Origin: Eucalyptus grandis
Lineage: Eukaryota; Streptophyta; Magnoliopsida; Myrtales; Myrtaceae
Direction: 5' to 3'
DNA length: 64,000 nucleotides
NCBI RefSeq assembly: GCF_016545825.1
Contig: NC_052619.1
Span: forward strand, 6,649,501 to 6,713,500
The notes below the pieces were generated by a model. That model did not search any database and was not told where the DNA came from. It worked only from the letters and a program-made list of their open reading frames with translations. The position numbers and the translations under genes were made by a program. This document shows positions 23,986-36,083 of this stretch, piece after piece. The number at the start of each line of letters is the position of its first letter. Positions within the stretch are counted from its first letter, which is position 1.

Positions 23986-25139
23986 TTGTTAGGGGTGTGC
24001 AACCAACTCAAGAACCTATTTCCGTTAGAACCAGTCCATGAACAAATTCAAAATTTCTTGAATTGATTATAACCAATTTGAAAACAAGTTCTGAGTGACC
24101 GGATTGCACCGCCCTATTTTGAAATTGGTTTCGAAAAAATTTCTTTTTCTCCTAAATTCTAAATCACAATTTATTTTTCTCCTAAATTCTAACCTCATTA
24201 CTCCTTTGTTCCTACCTTGAAACTTCTCGCTAGTCTTTCCTCTTCCCTGAAATTTTTATGGATGAATGGAGAATGGAGTTTTATAATTTATAGTTTATGT
24301 TATGTGTTTTAACTTTTTATCGTTTATAATTGTACATGACTAGGCATTCATTGTATGGATTATTGTTTTTGGCGGAGTAGGAATTATATTGTTGATCTTT
24401 TACTTTAAATCGTTTCATTACTCATAGCCTTATATGATTTTGCTATAAAAAATAAACCAAAAAAAGGAACAAAAAAATAAAATAGGTTTTCGTGTGAACC
24501 TTGGAACAAGGCTAGAAAAATTGGGTAGGTTCTAAAATTGGTGCTGAGCAAATAGGGTAAATTCCAAAGTCTAAGAACCGAGAATCGATTATAATAGGGT
24601 GAGTTCTAGGTTCTAGATGTTGTAATATTGTAATATATTTATTATTTTAAATATGATCACAATATTGTATTCCCAATTAGTTCCAATTTATTGCCCAATT
24701 TATCACCCACATCTATTACATGACATTTGCCTGTTAATATGTTACCATAACGGTCTCGATGGAAGATGTCGGTAACATAAGAAACGGAATAAAACGTTAG
24801 GTCGTCTAGTTTAAACCCTATCACTACAAAAAAAACACACCATTAGGTTTGAGGGGTATTGGCTAGTAGAACAGGATGTATAGATTTGGTGTTCCCCATA
24901 TTGCAAATCGATTGTGCTGCGTGGATCCATCCAAGGTTTTGAGGTTTCCCACCTTTGCAAATTAAATCAATGGCTGGAGGTATGTTGATCTTTACGTTTC
25001 TGCAAATCAATCCCGAATTTTGTATGAGTTTATCTGTGATTGATAAATTGGGATCGTCAGGTTTTAGTTTATATTTAATCTAACACCAGATTCCAACTCT
25101 GAAGCCTACCCATCCTGGAATTGATTATCCCTAATTACG
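23986..25139. mobile_element. Insertion that splits the LINE; begins as a hAT-like mini-element
   Basis: The left end is TAGGGGTGTGCAACC at 23990, the hAT-type terminus, and the following 650 bases contain 'aagaacc/ggttct' motifs typical of that family. No matching right end or 8-bp target duplicate of atcattgt was found. 24640-25139 is unidentified non-coding sequence. The insert is placed by LINE protein similarity on both sides (RLST... before, TKCNFC after). Confidence 0.5.
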
Positions 25140-25610
25140 GTGATCATCTTTAGTAGATACTAAGTGTAACTTTTGTATAGCTGGTTGAGTACACCAAGAC
25201 AAGTAGTGTGTGGCATAGTATTTTGGCACAATATTGAATTTGGCATTCCATAGGAGGTTGTAATTTAGAGCTTCAATGGATGATCAGGCTACCAAGGGCA
25301 AAAATTTGGGGGCGAGACTCCTCAAGTTGTCTTTCTTCACGACTATCTATTGCATTTAGATGGAACACAACCATAGATGGTTTCAAAATCAGTCAATTGA
25401 GCCTCATCTTCCGTTGGCTAGGATTCGAAAGGTCATAAGAGGTAAGGCATCATTCTACTAACAATGGAGGCCTTCTTTTATGAAGGCTTTCTTCTTTTAT
25501 CTTCTCGCATAATTAGTCTCTTTGAAATGTTAGGGGATTCTATTGAGCTTTTGTATCTCATCTGATCAATAATATTCACATATTTACATACAAAAAAAAA
25601 GAAAAAAGAA
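25140..25610 (+). mobile_element. LINE 3' part with poly(A) tail
   Basis: The broken frame gives TKCNFCIA, EYTKTSSVWHSILAQ, ELQWMIR and HNHRWFQNQS. This is the zinc-binding domain and C-terminus of a LINE reverse transcriptase, parallel to the better-preserved 46103-46465 copy. It ends in an A-rich tail at 25592-25610, giving a plus-strand orientation. Stops and frameshifts make it inactive. Confidence 0.75.
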
Positions 25611-26807
25611 TTGTAGTAAGCCTCAATAAAACATCATAAAATATTAAATGCTATTTTGGACTATTTGAATATTTAGTACGTTTTGCTTTTGTTAAAAATG
25701 AAAATCTCGTAAGCCTTAGTAAAATGTCATAAATACTAAAGAGCCAAATAGTATATTATTTACTATGTCAAAACTGTGTTATGAAAAACGTCATAAGCTT
25801 TCGAAAAACGTCATAAATGATACCAAAAAAAAAAAAAAATAGCAGATTTTTAAGTATTTGGAGTGTTTTTAATAGGTTGCGACGAAACGTGGTTGACTTT
25901 GTAAAATATTAAAGTGGAAAAGCATTAAAGTATTTACAATGTTTGTAAAGACTTAACAACTAAACGTTGTAAGTCTTTTGGAAAGAGTCGTGAATTAAAA
26001 AAAAATTAGGACTTACATTCACATTGTTTTGCATACAAGGAAACGTTGTAAGCTTCTGTAAAGTATAATAAATTATTGGAAATTACATCATAAAATATTA
26101 AAGGATTGGAGTTACAATGAAACATCACAAGCGCATGGAATACCTCATAATAATCAGAAATTAGCCTATTTAAACGACGTTTTGTGTTTGGTTACGAGGG
26201 AACTTCCATTTATGAAATTTTGAATTGCACTACAATGGAACATCGTAAGCCTTTGGAAATTTTGTAAGTTATCCAAGATTAGGATATGTATGCCTTTATG
26301 ATTTTTGCACTAGGTGACAAAGTGTCTTAACCCTTAGTAAAATATCGTAAAGCAATAAAAATTAGATTATTAAAATATTTACTACGTTTTGTACTGGGTC
26401 ATGATAAGCATCTTAAGCCTTTGTGAGACATCATAAAAATTAAAAATTGGAATATTAATAAATTTACGTCACTTTGACTAAGTTGCAACAAAACTTTGTG
26501 AGCCTTTAGAAAACGTCGTACATAAAGAGCATGGATATTTAAATATTTATGACGCGTTGCCATAGTAAAACATTGTGGAATAGTAAAAAGCACATTATTT
26601 AAGTATTTATGACTTATTGGATGACGTTATGACAAAACGTCACGAGCCTTTGTAAAAAGTCGTAGATACTGAAAAGTTAGGATATTTAAATATTTACAAT
26701 ATTTATTTAAATATCGGGGAAACATTGTAATCCTTAATAAGGTATGATATAATAATAATTGCAAGTTTATTGTTATAAAGTCTAAAGATGTTTTATACTA
26801 CATTACC
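25611..26807. repeat. Degenerate AT-rich tandem repeats, second block
   Basis: Continuation of the 22870 repeat family, with 'aaatatttac', 'cgtcataag' and 'gtaagcctttgg' recurring about every 75-100 bases. The last 530 bases match copy A on both sides of its copia insertion, giving the unoccupied version of that site. Confidence 0.65.
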
Positions 26808-26894
26808 ATGAAAAGTCAGGAAAAGTACCCAAAAAAAATACTAACCTTTTAATTGGATCAATTTAATCATAATTGGTTACAATTCAGTCCGTTC

Positions 26895-27170
26895 TAAAAG
26901 AGTATGAATTTGAGTTTGATCGCACACAATGGATGTGGAGATTTGTATTATATTTATAATACGTACATGAGCAGAAAAAACACAATTAAAAAGATTTTAT
27001 AAAGATAACAATCTACAATATTAGTGATAACAATCTATAGTATTAGTACAAATTGTGAAAGATTTGCTCTATTAACAGAATTGACACAAATCATGGAAGA
27101 TCGACTCAATCAATGGGATTGTCATAGATTGTAGAAAATTGTTGTATCATGGGAGATTTGCTCTATTACA
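26895..27170 (-). repeat. Copia LTR (3' LTR)
   Basis: 276 bp. It is 24 bp longer than its partner because of a local duplication of 'gataacaatcta-ag-ttagt' around 27005-27050. Otherwise it is closely similar to 31736-31987. Confidence 0.9.
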
Positions 27171-28160
27171 CCCCCTCAAGCAAAATGGTGATGGAGTTAA
27201 TGTGAGCTTGTCCCGCAAAATAAGAAACCGAGATATGGATAGAGGCTTTGTCATGATATCAACCGTTTGAACCTGTGCAGGAATGAAGTGAACTTCCAGC
27301 TGCTTCTTTTTAATTAAATCACAAACAAAATGATAGTCAATTTCTATATGTGCTTGGTTCAGGCATGAAAGATGGGATTGGCAACTAAATAAATTGCCCC
27401 TACATTATTAGCAAAAACAAGTGGTAGCCGATGTAAAGTGTATCGAAGATCTTGAAGGAGTTGTAATAGCCATAATAATTTAGAGGCTACGTTAGCCACC
27501 CCTTTATATTCCGATTCAGTGCTGGATCAAGCAATGGTTGGTTGCTTTTTAGAACTCCAAGAAACCAAGTTAGGACCAAAATAAATGCAATAGCCACTAG
27601 TAGATTTTTGGTCATCATGGTAGCCAGTCTAGTCAACATCTGTAAACGTAGTGAAGGTCAAACAAAATGATAGTCAATTTCTATGTGTGCTTGGTTCGGG
27701 CATGAAATATGGGATTGGCAACTAAATAGATTGCCCCTACATTATCAGCAAAAACAAGTGGTAGCCGATGTAAAGTGTATCGAAGATCTTGAAGGAGTTG
27801 TAATAGCCATAATAATTTAGAGGCTACATTAGCCACCCCTTTATATTCCGATTCAGTGCTGGATCAAGCAATGGTTGGTTGCTTTTTAGAACTCCAAGAA
27901 ACCAAGTTAGGACCAAAATAAATGCAATAGCCACTAGTAGATTTTTGGTCATCAGGGTAGCCAGTCTAGTCAGCATCTGTAAACACAGTGAAGGTCAATT
28001 GGCGAATAAGTTGCAAGGTAATGCCTTAATGAATAGTAGCCTTGAAATAACGCAAAATCCATTTTGACGGTTGAACAATGATCTACGGTTGGATAATGCA
28101 TAAATTGTCACACTTAATTGACGGCAAATGATAGATTTGGCCTAGTAAGAGTGAGATATT
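27171..28160 (-). pseudogene. Copia RNase H region with a 337-bp tandem duplication
   Basis: The minus strand encodes copia RNase H C-terminal sequence (around AHIEIDYHFVCDLIKKKQLEVHFIPAQVQTVDIMTKP, here written in parts, near 27215-27370). 27324-27660 is repeated almost exactly at 27661-27997, so part of RNase H is present twice. The two units differ at only a few positions, so this duplication is more recent than most damage in the element. Confidence 0.8.
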
Positions 28161-28179
28161 GCAATGCTTCAATTGTACT

Positions 28180-29413
28180 TCAATAAGTGAAGACATTAGT
28201 CAGTGGTTCACCATTTTGTTTCGACAACTTAGAAGTTGAAGGAGCCATAGGTGATGAGCAAGGTTTTTCATCAGCCATGCATGTACGAGTTAGAAGAGTG
28301 GTGTCATACTTGGATTGAGTGAGGGATAGCCCGATAGAGGATCTATGGGCTTTGATGCCAAGAAAATATGATAGATTTCCTAAATCTGTGATTGTAAATT
28401 CAGTGCCAAGGCAAGTGATTAATTCGATGATGGAGGTAGAGCTCCCAGTAATGATAATATCATCAATATAGATGAGAAGAAGTAGAATGTGGTTAGATTG
28501 ATGTTGTATGAATAATGAAGAATTAGCAGTGGAGGCCACAAACCTAATAGACAACAAATATGAACTTAGCCGAGAAAACCATGCTCTTGGGGCTTGTTTT
28601 AGCCCATATAGAGCTTTCCAAAGACAACATACATGACTAGGATAATGCAGATCAACAAATCCTTGGAGTTGCTTCATGTAGACTTCTTCTTTAATGGTGC
28701 CAGGGAAAAGGCATTCTTCATGTCCAATTGATGAATTATATGTGATAGCTAAGGAGAGAACAACTCAAATCGTTGTTGGTTTGATAATTGGACTAAAAGT
28801 TTTATCATAATCCAAGCCAACCTGTTGAGTAAAGCCCTTTCACAACGAGTTGTGCTTTGTATCTATCAATGGAGCCATCGGACTTGGTTCTTAGGCGATA
28901 AATCCACTTACGGTTGACCACATTCATAGAAGGGTGATGATGAACCAATTTCCAAGTGTCATTTTGAATGAGAGCTCTAAATTCATTGGCCATAGCTTGT
29001 TGCCAATTGGGGTCTTTGTTTGCAACGGAAAAATAAGTGGGTTCACTTGGTGTCAAGCTTGAGCGAAAACAAGAACAAAATGGGTGCTTAGTGGAAAGAA
29101 AAACCTTTGGTTTACGAATGTTATTTTTTAAACGGGTGACCATTAGATGGGTAGAAGTTGGTGGTTGAGGTTGAGAAGATTGTGATGGTGGAGCTTCTAG
29201 AGAAGAGGATCCATATGGAATTGTGGAAGTAGATGATTGTTGAAGATGTGATAAGGAGTCGTCCATGATAGTAGATGGACTTGATGAAGTTGATGTTATG
29301 GTGGACACCCCCTGAAATTGTGGGGGCTTAGTAAAGGAATAATCAATGCAAACAGGAGAACTAGGCGATGGTGATGACAATTGACCAGATTTTGATTTAG
29401 CAAATGGGAACAA
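28180..29413 (-). pseudogene. Copia reverse transcriptase and preceding linker
   Basis: 28180-28677 has [12 protein letters not shown] and the catalytic YIDDIIITG motif, then [10 protein letters not shown]. 28805-29413 has a Ser/Pro-rich linker and then the start of reverse transcriptase (WKLVHHHP, NRKWIYRLRTKSDGS, YKAQLVVKG). The two parts are separated by a frameshifted gap of about 125 bases that retains partial similarity. RNase H follows at lower coordinates. This is a relic, not a host gene. Confidence 0.85.
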
Positions 29414-29427
29414 GTTTTCCTAGAAAA

Positions 29428-30230
29428 TCACATGGCGAGAGACATATATTTGGCTAGTGCTACAATTAAGACAATGATAACTACGATGATGAGAAAAATA
29501 GCCAATAAAGATACATTGCATTCTTCTGTCATCAAGTTTATTACAAGTATAAGGGTGCAGCCAAGGGTAGCATGCACATCCAAAAACATGCAATTATAAA
29601 TAATCAGGTTTATCACCATACAATTTCTTATAAGGAGACAATCCACTCAACACCATTGTAGGCATGCAATTAATTAGAAAGACTGCGGTGAGGAAAGCAT
29701 CATTCTAATATATACGAGGAAACGAAAGCTTAGGTAAGCAATGTGATGCCAATTTCCACAATGTAACGGTGTTTGCGCTCAACCCAACCATTTTGTTCTT
29801 GTGTGCATGGGCATGAAAAACGATGTAGGATGCCATGAAGATAGAGATAAGGATCAAATTTCTTATACTCACCACCTCCATTAGTTTGAAAGTCCTTGAT
29901 CTTACAATTAAAATATTTTTCCACTTGGGATTTAAATTGCACAAAAGTAGACAGTGCATTAGATTTCACAGTAAGTGGAAAAAGCCATGTATGTCCACTA
30001 TAACCATCAATAAAAATGATATAATGACGAAAACCATTCACTGAAGTAACGGGAGATGGTCCTCATAGATCATAATAAAGTATCTCCAAGGGAGCATTAC
30101 AAGTAGTTGATGATCTAGTAAATGGAATACGATGCAACTTGCCTAAGTGACATGATTCATAGAAAATAGAAAAGGAAGACGGAGATATCGGCATGCCATG
30201 CTTTGAAATAGCCGAAGAAGTAATGTGGGC
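29428..30230 (-). pseudogene. Copia integrase remnant
   Basis: 29730-30041 carries the catalytic core: FIDGYSGHTW (first aspartate kept), DFQTNGGGEY (second catalytic aspartate replaced by Asn, where the family has TDGGGE) and QNGWVERKHR (glutamate kept). The C-terminal part lies in other frames at 29428-29646. The catalytic change and frameshifts indicate an inactive enzyme. Confidence 0.8.
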
Positions 30231-30239
30231 AGTTGGATG

Positions 30240-31735
30240 ACCTAAGCTTTCATGCCAAATAGAAGCAGAAACTTATTCACCAATGAAGTATGATGGAGCT
30301 GGCGGTGATTTATTTGATTGTAGAGGGGATTTATTGGTTGTACATGCATTATTAAGATAATAAAGTCCATTCTTATGTTGGCCTTTGAGTAGGAGGTTCC
30401 CCGAGGATCGATCCTTAACACAACAAAAAGTAGGATGAAATTCAAATACCACATCGTTGTAATTGGTAAATTGAGAAACTGATAATAGATTCTTCTTGAT
30501 ACATGGAATATGATAAATATTTCATACTTTAAAAGAAGTGGTAGGCGAATGTAAGATGGAAGAATTGATATGTAATATTTGCAAACTTGACCCATTTGCA
30601 GTACGGATTTGATCGCTGCCAGAATAGTTGCTCTGAATAGTCAAATTTTCCTTGTCAGCGGTAAGATGATGAGTGGCACTAAACTCTCGGTACCAGTATG
30701 GGTCAAATGATTCACCAGTTGAAGATGCATACATTGCGGATGGAGAGCCAATATTAGTTTTATAACCAGGATTAAATCGCTGGTAGCATTGGATAGTTGA
30801 GTGACCTGCATGACCACAAACCTAACAAATGAGTCAAGAATGAGAGGAACTTCCTTCATAAAAATTGTGACCACGGCCTCAACCGCATCCGCAACCATTG
30901 GTGGGAGGATTCAGGGCAACAGATAATTTGACTGCAGCATTCACAATTGGAGAAGACTCTATTGGAGATTCAGTGGTGCAGCTTTGAATAATAACTTCCT
31001 GATTGCAGGCTGAGGAAGTCATCAAGAGGTAGTGGATCAAGACGAGATGTGACTGAGGTGATGAATGCATCATACTCCGAACCCAGGCCACCAAGGATGT
31101 TGAGAACTAATTGGGAATGGGAGATGGGATGAGTAGTGGTAGAAAGTTGATCCGCAATATTCTTGGCTTTTTGAATAAAGGCTTCCATGGAAAGAGAGCC
31201 TTTCTTTAGAGATTGAAGCTAATATTCTAACTGCATTATGCGAGCTTGATATTGAGGAGCATAAAGTTTCTCAAGCAAGGTCCAGACATCATGAGAAGTC
31301 TCAAGACCAACAATGTGTGAGAAAACTGATTTAGTAAAAGTGGAGAGAATGCAATAGAGAATGAGTTGATCTTGATAATGCCATGTAGTATGATCTGAGT
31401 TTTCGATCATAGTATTAATAGCATTAGTGATAGTAGGTGTCGGACAAGGATATGAGCCATCCACATACTGAAGATACCCATGAAGACAAAATAAAGGAAG
31501 AAATTGTGCTCGCCACATAAGGTAATTGTTGCGATCTAGCTTGATTTGGAGAACATGAGATACATTACCAAGAGCAAAGGGCGGTTGGGAGGGGGATAAC
31601 AAGGATGAAGAGTTAGTAGTAGTGGCGTCAGTAATGGTGTTTCAGGCAATAATGGTGTTGGAGACGTAGAATAAGACATTATAGTGGAGAAGAAAAATAA
31701 GATGAAAAAAAATAAATTGCGAAGCTCTATTACCA
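30240..31735 (-). pseudogene. Copia gag, zinc knuckle and protease remnants
   Basis: 31219-31602 has the UBN2-type gag start (LDRNNYLMWRAQFLPLF, LQYVDGSYPCP), continued at 30970-31188 (STTTHPISHSQLVLNILGGL, EYDAFITSV). A CCHC knuckle, CxVCGHAGHSTIQC, lies near 30785-30830, but its second position is a TAG stop. The protease region reads WYREFSATHHLTAD (near 30660-30710), so the DSG active-site triad of copia proteases is lost. Confidence 0.8.
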
Positions 31736-31987
31736 TGAAAGAGTATGAATTTGAGTTTGATCGTACATAATCGATGTGGAGATTTGTATTATATTTATAA
31801 TATGTACATGAGCAGGAAAAACACAATTAAAAAGATTTTTCAAAGATAACAATCAACAGTATCAATACATATTGTGAAAGATTTGCTCTATTAATGGAAT
31901 TGACACAAATCATGGAAAATCGACTCAATCAATGGGATTGGCATATATTGTAGAAGATTGCTGTATCATGGAAGATTTGCTCTATCA
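31736..31987 (-). repeat. Copia LTR (5' LTR)
   Basis: 252 bp, beginning 'tgaaagagtatg' and ending 'gctctatca' on the plus strand. It adjoins the primer-binding site remnant at 31724-31735. Confidence 0.9.
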
Positions 31988-33264
31988 TGTTCGGCTAATT
32001 TAGGTCAGAAAATGGTTGATGTTGATGCCAATTATCCTATGTGGCAAGACCAACAGGAGCAGTCGTAGTTGATGTGAACAATTTTAAATAATTTTTCAAA
32101 ATTTTTATTATTTTTTCATTTTTTCTCATTTTTCCTTTTTTTTCTTATTCTTTTTTTTTTTTTTTAAACTGTGGCCAATACCAACCATGGCTAGTGACCA
32201 GCCACAAGTGAGGGCAAGACCCTAATAGCTTGGGCGCAAGCCCTTGCTAGAGGTCGCCTTCACCAGATTCAATAAGGGCCACCCTCGCCTAGGCTGCGGT
32301 GGTCAAGCTCTCCCCAAATTCGATGATGGATGGTCTTGACTAGGCCACAATGCCCTTGCTAACCCTCACTTGTGGCCGGTCACCGGCCACGGTCAATATT
32401 GGCTATAGTCCAAAGAAAAAAGAATAGAAAAAGAAAGGAAAGGAAAAGAATAGGAAAAGAATAGGAAAAATAAGAAAAATCAAAAAATCAAAAATAATTT
32501 TAAAAAATTCAAAAATTATTTACAAATGTTTATGTAAATGCCGGTCATGTCACATAGGATGGCATCCACATTAGTGGTTTTCAAACTAAATTGGTCGAGT
32601 GGACTGAATTAATACCAATACCAAAATGTTTATAACTAAATTGATTCAATTGAAAGGTTTAAGACTGAATTGATACAAATGCAATAGGTTTAGGACTTTT
32701 TTGGTACTTTTCTTATGAAAAGTTGTGAGCTTGCTATAAGTTACTAAGAAATAAAATATTAGACTGTGGATACTAACATCTTTTAAGAGTTCTTACTAGA
32801 GTTTACTTCATGGAAAATGTTCCTATGAGTTTAATCATGGGCATCATTAAGTTTTCCATAGAAATCGTCACATCACATAAAATAGTTTTAATAAGATTTG
32901 TCATCTACTTTGTAAACAATTGGAAATGACACTCGCATTGCAAAGTCGTGCCACTATTCTCTTTTCCCTCTTGGAAATTCATGTCAGTTCGCCTATTCAA
33001 CTGTGCCCTTGCCCTATCTCTTCATTTCAGCCCAAAATGTTGATATTCTGATCGCTTTTGGGGCAAAAGTTCCACAAACTTCACTGTCCTCGTCTAACTT
33101 TTCATAGATGGAATATTTCCAACTCCACCAGCGTCCGAAAACAATATTCTTAGATGGACTTCTTTCACCGTTCGTCTTCACGCTTCTTTTCCTATCAGGG
33201 TCGCTTGATACGGAGAGAGAGAAACCAAAAAGAAGTGGCGCAGAAGAGGACGAGATTTTCGCAA

Positions 33265-33685
33265 AGCAAAGGTGGCTGTGGGCGGACAAAGCCTGGCCAC
33301 CTTTGCCCACGGCTGGCGAGGCTGCCCTCGCCTCGATTGGCCTTGCTTATGGACACAATGGCCTAACCCAAATCTAGGAGAGGGCTTCGTAGTACCCTAC
33401 CCAATGGCTAGTGAACTTCGGCAACCCTTGCCAGCCAAAGTGGAAAACAAAAAAAAGGAAGAAATGAAAAATAAAAAGATAAACAAAATGAAAAATATGA
33501 AAAGATAAAAAAAAAAATTTGTCCACATCACATAATACAATCAATGTCCAAGTTAGTAATATTCAACCAAAAGTGGCACACAATTCAAAGGTTTAGTACT
33601 AAATTAACAATTTTTTTTTTAATTAAATTGGCACAATTACAACAAATTTTTGACTTTTTTTTTTTTATTTTATATTTTCCTTCTC
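33265..33685. mobile_element. Truncated Mutator-like GC-core mini-element (counterpart of 7735-8190)
   Basis: GC-rich core (33270-33440), a purine tract, then 'cacataatacaatcaatgtcc', 'caaccaaaagtggcacac' and a T-rich right arm. The left arm is missing, exactly as in copy A. Confidence 0.6.
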
Positions 33686-33938
33686 TTTTTTGGCATGCTA
33701 CTTGAACACTACTTTTAGCAGTAAAACTTTTACGTGACAAGGGCAAACTGGGCTAATGATTTGAAGTTAAAATCACCTCAAATTTTCACATTAGAGTCCA
33801 TAATTTCACATTTCGGAAACTCAATGTACGTTTGTTTCAATTGTCCACATATTCACCTAAGAATTCCTTGATCAAACCCGAAAAAGTCTCATTTTCCTTA
33901 ACGTGTCAACTAGAAGCAAAGACAAGTTACTAACCACA

Positions 33939-34440
33939 GGAAGCAATGGTCCCGAATCTAGAAGCACAAAAGCGGAGTTTCGTTGACCTCATGCAGAAAA
34001 TTCGAAGCTGAGAGCGCGGCCATATAGATACTATCAAAATGTATGCACCATGAAATAACCCAGTGCATGCTTGGACACAAGCTTGGTCCGTCGAAGAAGA
34101 TTTCATAAAAGAACAAAGGTATGGAGATACGAGAAATCAAGCTTCACGATGATGGGCCCGCTAAGATTCCATTACCATGTTTAAAAGAACAAAGGAAGCA
34201 ATGGTCCCGAATCTAGAAGCACAAAAGGGGAGTTTCGTTGACCTCATGCAGAAAATTCGAAGCTGAGAGCGCGGCCATATAGATACTATCAAAATGTATG
34301 CATCATGAAATAACCCAGTGCATGCTTGGACACAAGCTTGGTCCGTCGAAGAAGATTTCATAAAAGAACAAAAGGTATGGAGATACGAGAAATCAAGCTT
34401 CACGATGATGGGCCCGCTAAGATTCCATTACCATGTTTGA
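33939..34440. repeat. 255-bp tandem duplication
   Basis: 33939-34193 is repeated at 34194-34440 with very few differences. Copy A (8450-8715) has a single unit, so this happened after the large duplication and, given the similarity, recently. Confidence 0.9.
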
Positions 34441-34458
34441 AAGGAAGGGAAGAGAGAG

Positions 34459-34466
<8 letters not shown>

Positions 34467-34521
<55 letters not shown>
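34467..34521. repeat. (GA)n microsatellite
   Basis: About 27 AG dinucleotides following 'gatagata'. Counterpart of 8726-8771. Confidence 0.98.
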
Positions 34522-34522
<1 letters not shown>

Positions 34523-35179
34523 GTAGTAGCTTATAAAGCTGAGAAATCACACAAATTTGCCCTTAATTCTTTGGTTCATTCAGCTTTAAGTCAGATGGAA
34601 TCTTGGAAGTTTATCGAAGGATGAGATGGTGATTGCAGGTGATGTTCTTAGGGGCGAAACAATGGTCCAGCCATTGAAGTATATAGCTTAGTGATTTATA
34701 GCCACTCGCATCTGTCTTAGGAGAGAATCTCCCTTGACTTTTCTTTGCCTATCGACAAAGAAAACCCTTGACAATAGACATGCTCTCCACGTAAAAACGT
34801 TTCTTGCTGGTAGGGATACTATAAATACCATCATTTTTGTATGATGCTCACTTTAATGCCTTAATTATTATTTTTTTGATCATTTGAGTGTCTTAAATTA
34901 TGTATGGCTTTCACTAGAGTATCATAACTTCTTTTTTCCCGATCGTTCAAGTGCCATATAACTCAATCAATCACTCAAATGTCCAAACTTTTTCAAAAAA
35001 GTTTACCATAAGTACTATGTTAGATCAGTTTTTTGGCACTTGGGGAGTGAACATTTTTTTAAAGATTATGACACTTAAGTGATTGAAAAAAAAAGTTATG
35101 GCACTCAAGTGAGCATTATACGAAAATTATAACAATATGGTTTTCTTATTTCGTATTTCAGGTATTGTTTAGGTTCTTC

Positions 35180-35897
35180 TTCTTTTTTCTTTTTTTTGTC
35201 AAAGTAACATTTTATTCTTTTCCACATAAATACAAGAAAGAAACAACGAAATCCAACTATAAACCAAGACAAATTTGAGATGACTTCAAAATAAAACAAA
35301 CTCCAAGCTAACAAGATGAATAATTAGAATAAGATTAAAGGTCACACGCTTAAAAAGCAAATCTATGACATTTTCAAATCAAAATTGGCAATTGATCACT
35401 AATTCTGTCTTCAGTAATAAGCACACACTGAGATCTCCAATTATTGCTATGACTTTGCCATTCGGTGGCGTGTGTCTAGTTTGGCATCCCCAACACCATT
35501 GCCATGCAAAGTAACAAAGTTGAATAAGTATAAATATGACACACGTGAGAGCGAAACCTTCATGAAACTATTTCAAACTTGTTTTGAAATTGGACTTGTA
35601 CATTAATGAAACCCGAGGGAAGCAAAATCCCTAAATTATATACACAAAAATCTCTAGATCTAGACTAAATAGGGGTAGAAACTTCCCTGAAATGAGAGAG
35701 AGAGAGAGAAGTTTCTAGATTTAAATTAGATCAGAAGAGGAAAAGAAAATAGAGAACCAAATCAGCCGAAGAAAAAAAAAGGAGACGGAAAGGAAATATC
35801 TAACTAAAACCCTCCCATCTATGGAGGTTGAAGAAGACAATTGTGTGAAGATGAGAGAGAGGTGAGAAAACTAATAAATGATTGTGCTCAAAAGTTA
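35180..35897 (-). mobile_element. Retroposon-like insertion with minus-strand poly(A)
   Basis: An insert of about 718 bp present in copy B but absent from copy A (near 10460). Its left edge is T-rich (35180-35198), a poly(A)-like end when read on the minus strand. It is flanked by imperfect 12-bp repeats, tttaggttcttc (35168-35179) and tttaagttattc (35898-35909). It has no long open frame and includes a (GA)n run at 35695-35710. It may be a truncated LINE or a processed transcript; its source is not recognised. Confidence 0.5.
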
Positions 35898-36083
35898 TTT
35901 AAGTTATTCAAACCCTGCTTAAAAACCCTCTCTCTCTCTTCTTGCTAACCTAAACTGAAAAAACAACCGTAGCATAAATCCAAAAATTAATATGCGATCT
36001 ATGCATATGCCTGACTCTTAACTTTTTGAAGATCACTATTTGAATGTCGAAGAAACTTTTCTCATATCGAGCAAACGAATCAG

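Larger units (their letters stand above)
26895..31987 (-). mobile_element. Ty1/copia-type LTR retrotransposon, full-length but dead
   Basis: LTRs lie at 26895-27170 and 31736-31987. On the minus strand, the right LTR is followed by a degenerate primer-binding site TGGTAATAGAGC, and a G-rich polypurine tract (TTGAGGGGG) precedes the left LTR. The target-site copies are cgttc (26890-26894) and tgttc (31988-31992). Domain order on the minus strand is gag, zinc knuckle, protease, integrase, reverse transcriptase, RNase H, as in copia elements. Many stops and frameshifts are present. It lies inside the mini-element 26817-32714, so it is the younger of the two. Confidence 0.9.
26817..32714. mobile_element. 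Mutator-like GC-core mini-element, split by a copia insertion
   Basis: The outer ends are 'caggaaaagtaccc' (26817) and 'ggtacttttctt' (32714), inverted. They are flanked by a perfect 9-bp target duplication, atgaaaagt (26808-26816 and 32715-32723), the Mutator-superfamily signature. The left arm is 26817-26894. The rest (31988-32714) has pyrimidine and purine tracts around a GC-rich core (32165-32410). Copy A has the empty site near 7150, so the element arrived after the duplication. Confidence 0.85.
32724..34460 (-). pseudogene. Copy-B counterpart of the possible degraded gene
   Basis: Matches 7165-8720 of copy A. The minus-strand patch 33014-33310 shares GRWWSWKYSIYEK and DPDRKRSVK-type residues with 7489-7734. 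33958-34140 shares SASNFLHEVNETPLLCF with 8423-8605, and that patch is present again at 34161-34403 because of a 255-bp tandem duplication. The frame differs from copy A by indels, so at least one copy is non-functional. The family is not recognised. Confidence 0.3.

Noticed and set aside
24822..24835. CACTACAAAAAAA, the classic left end of CACTA transposons
   Set aside because: No matching TTTTTGTAGTG right end or 3-bp target duplication was found, and no transposase sequence follows.
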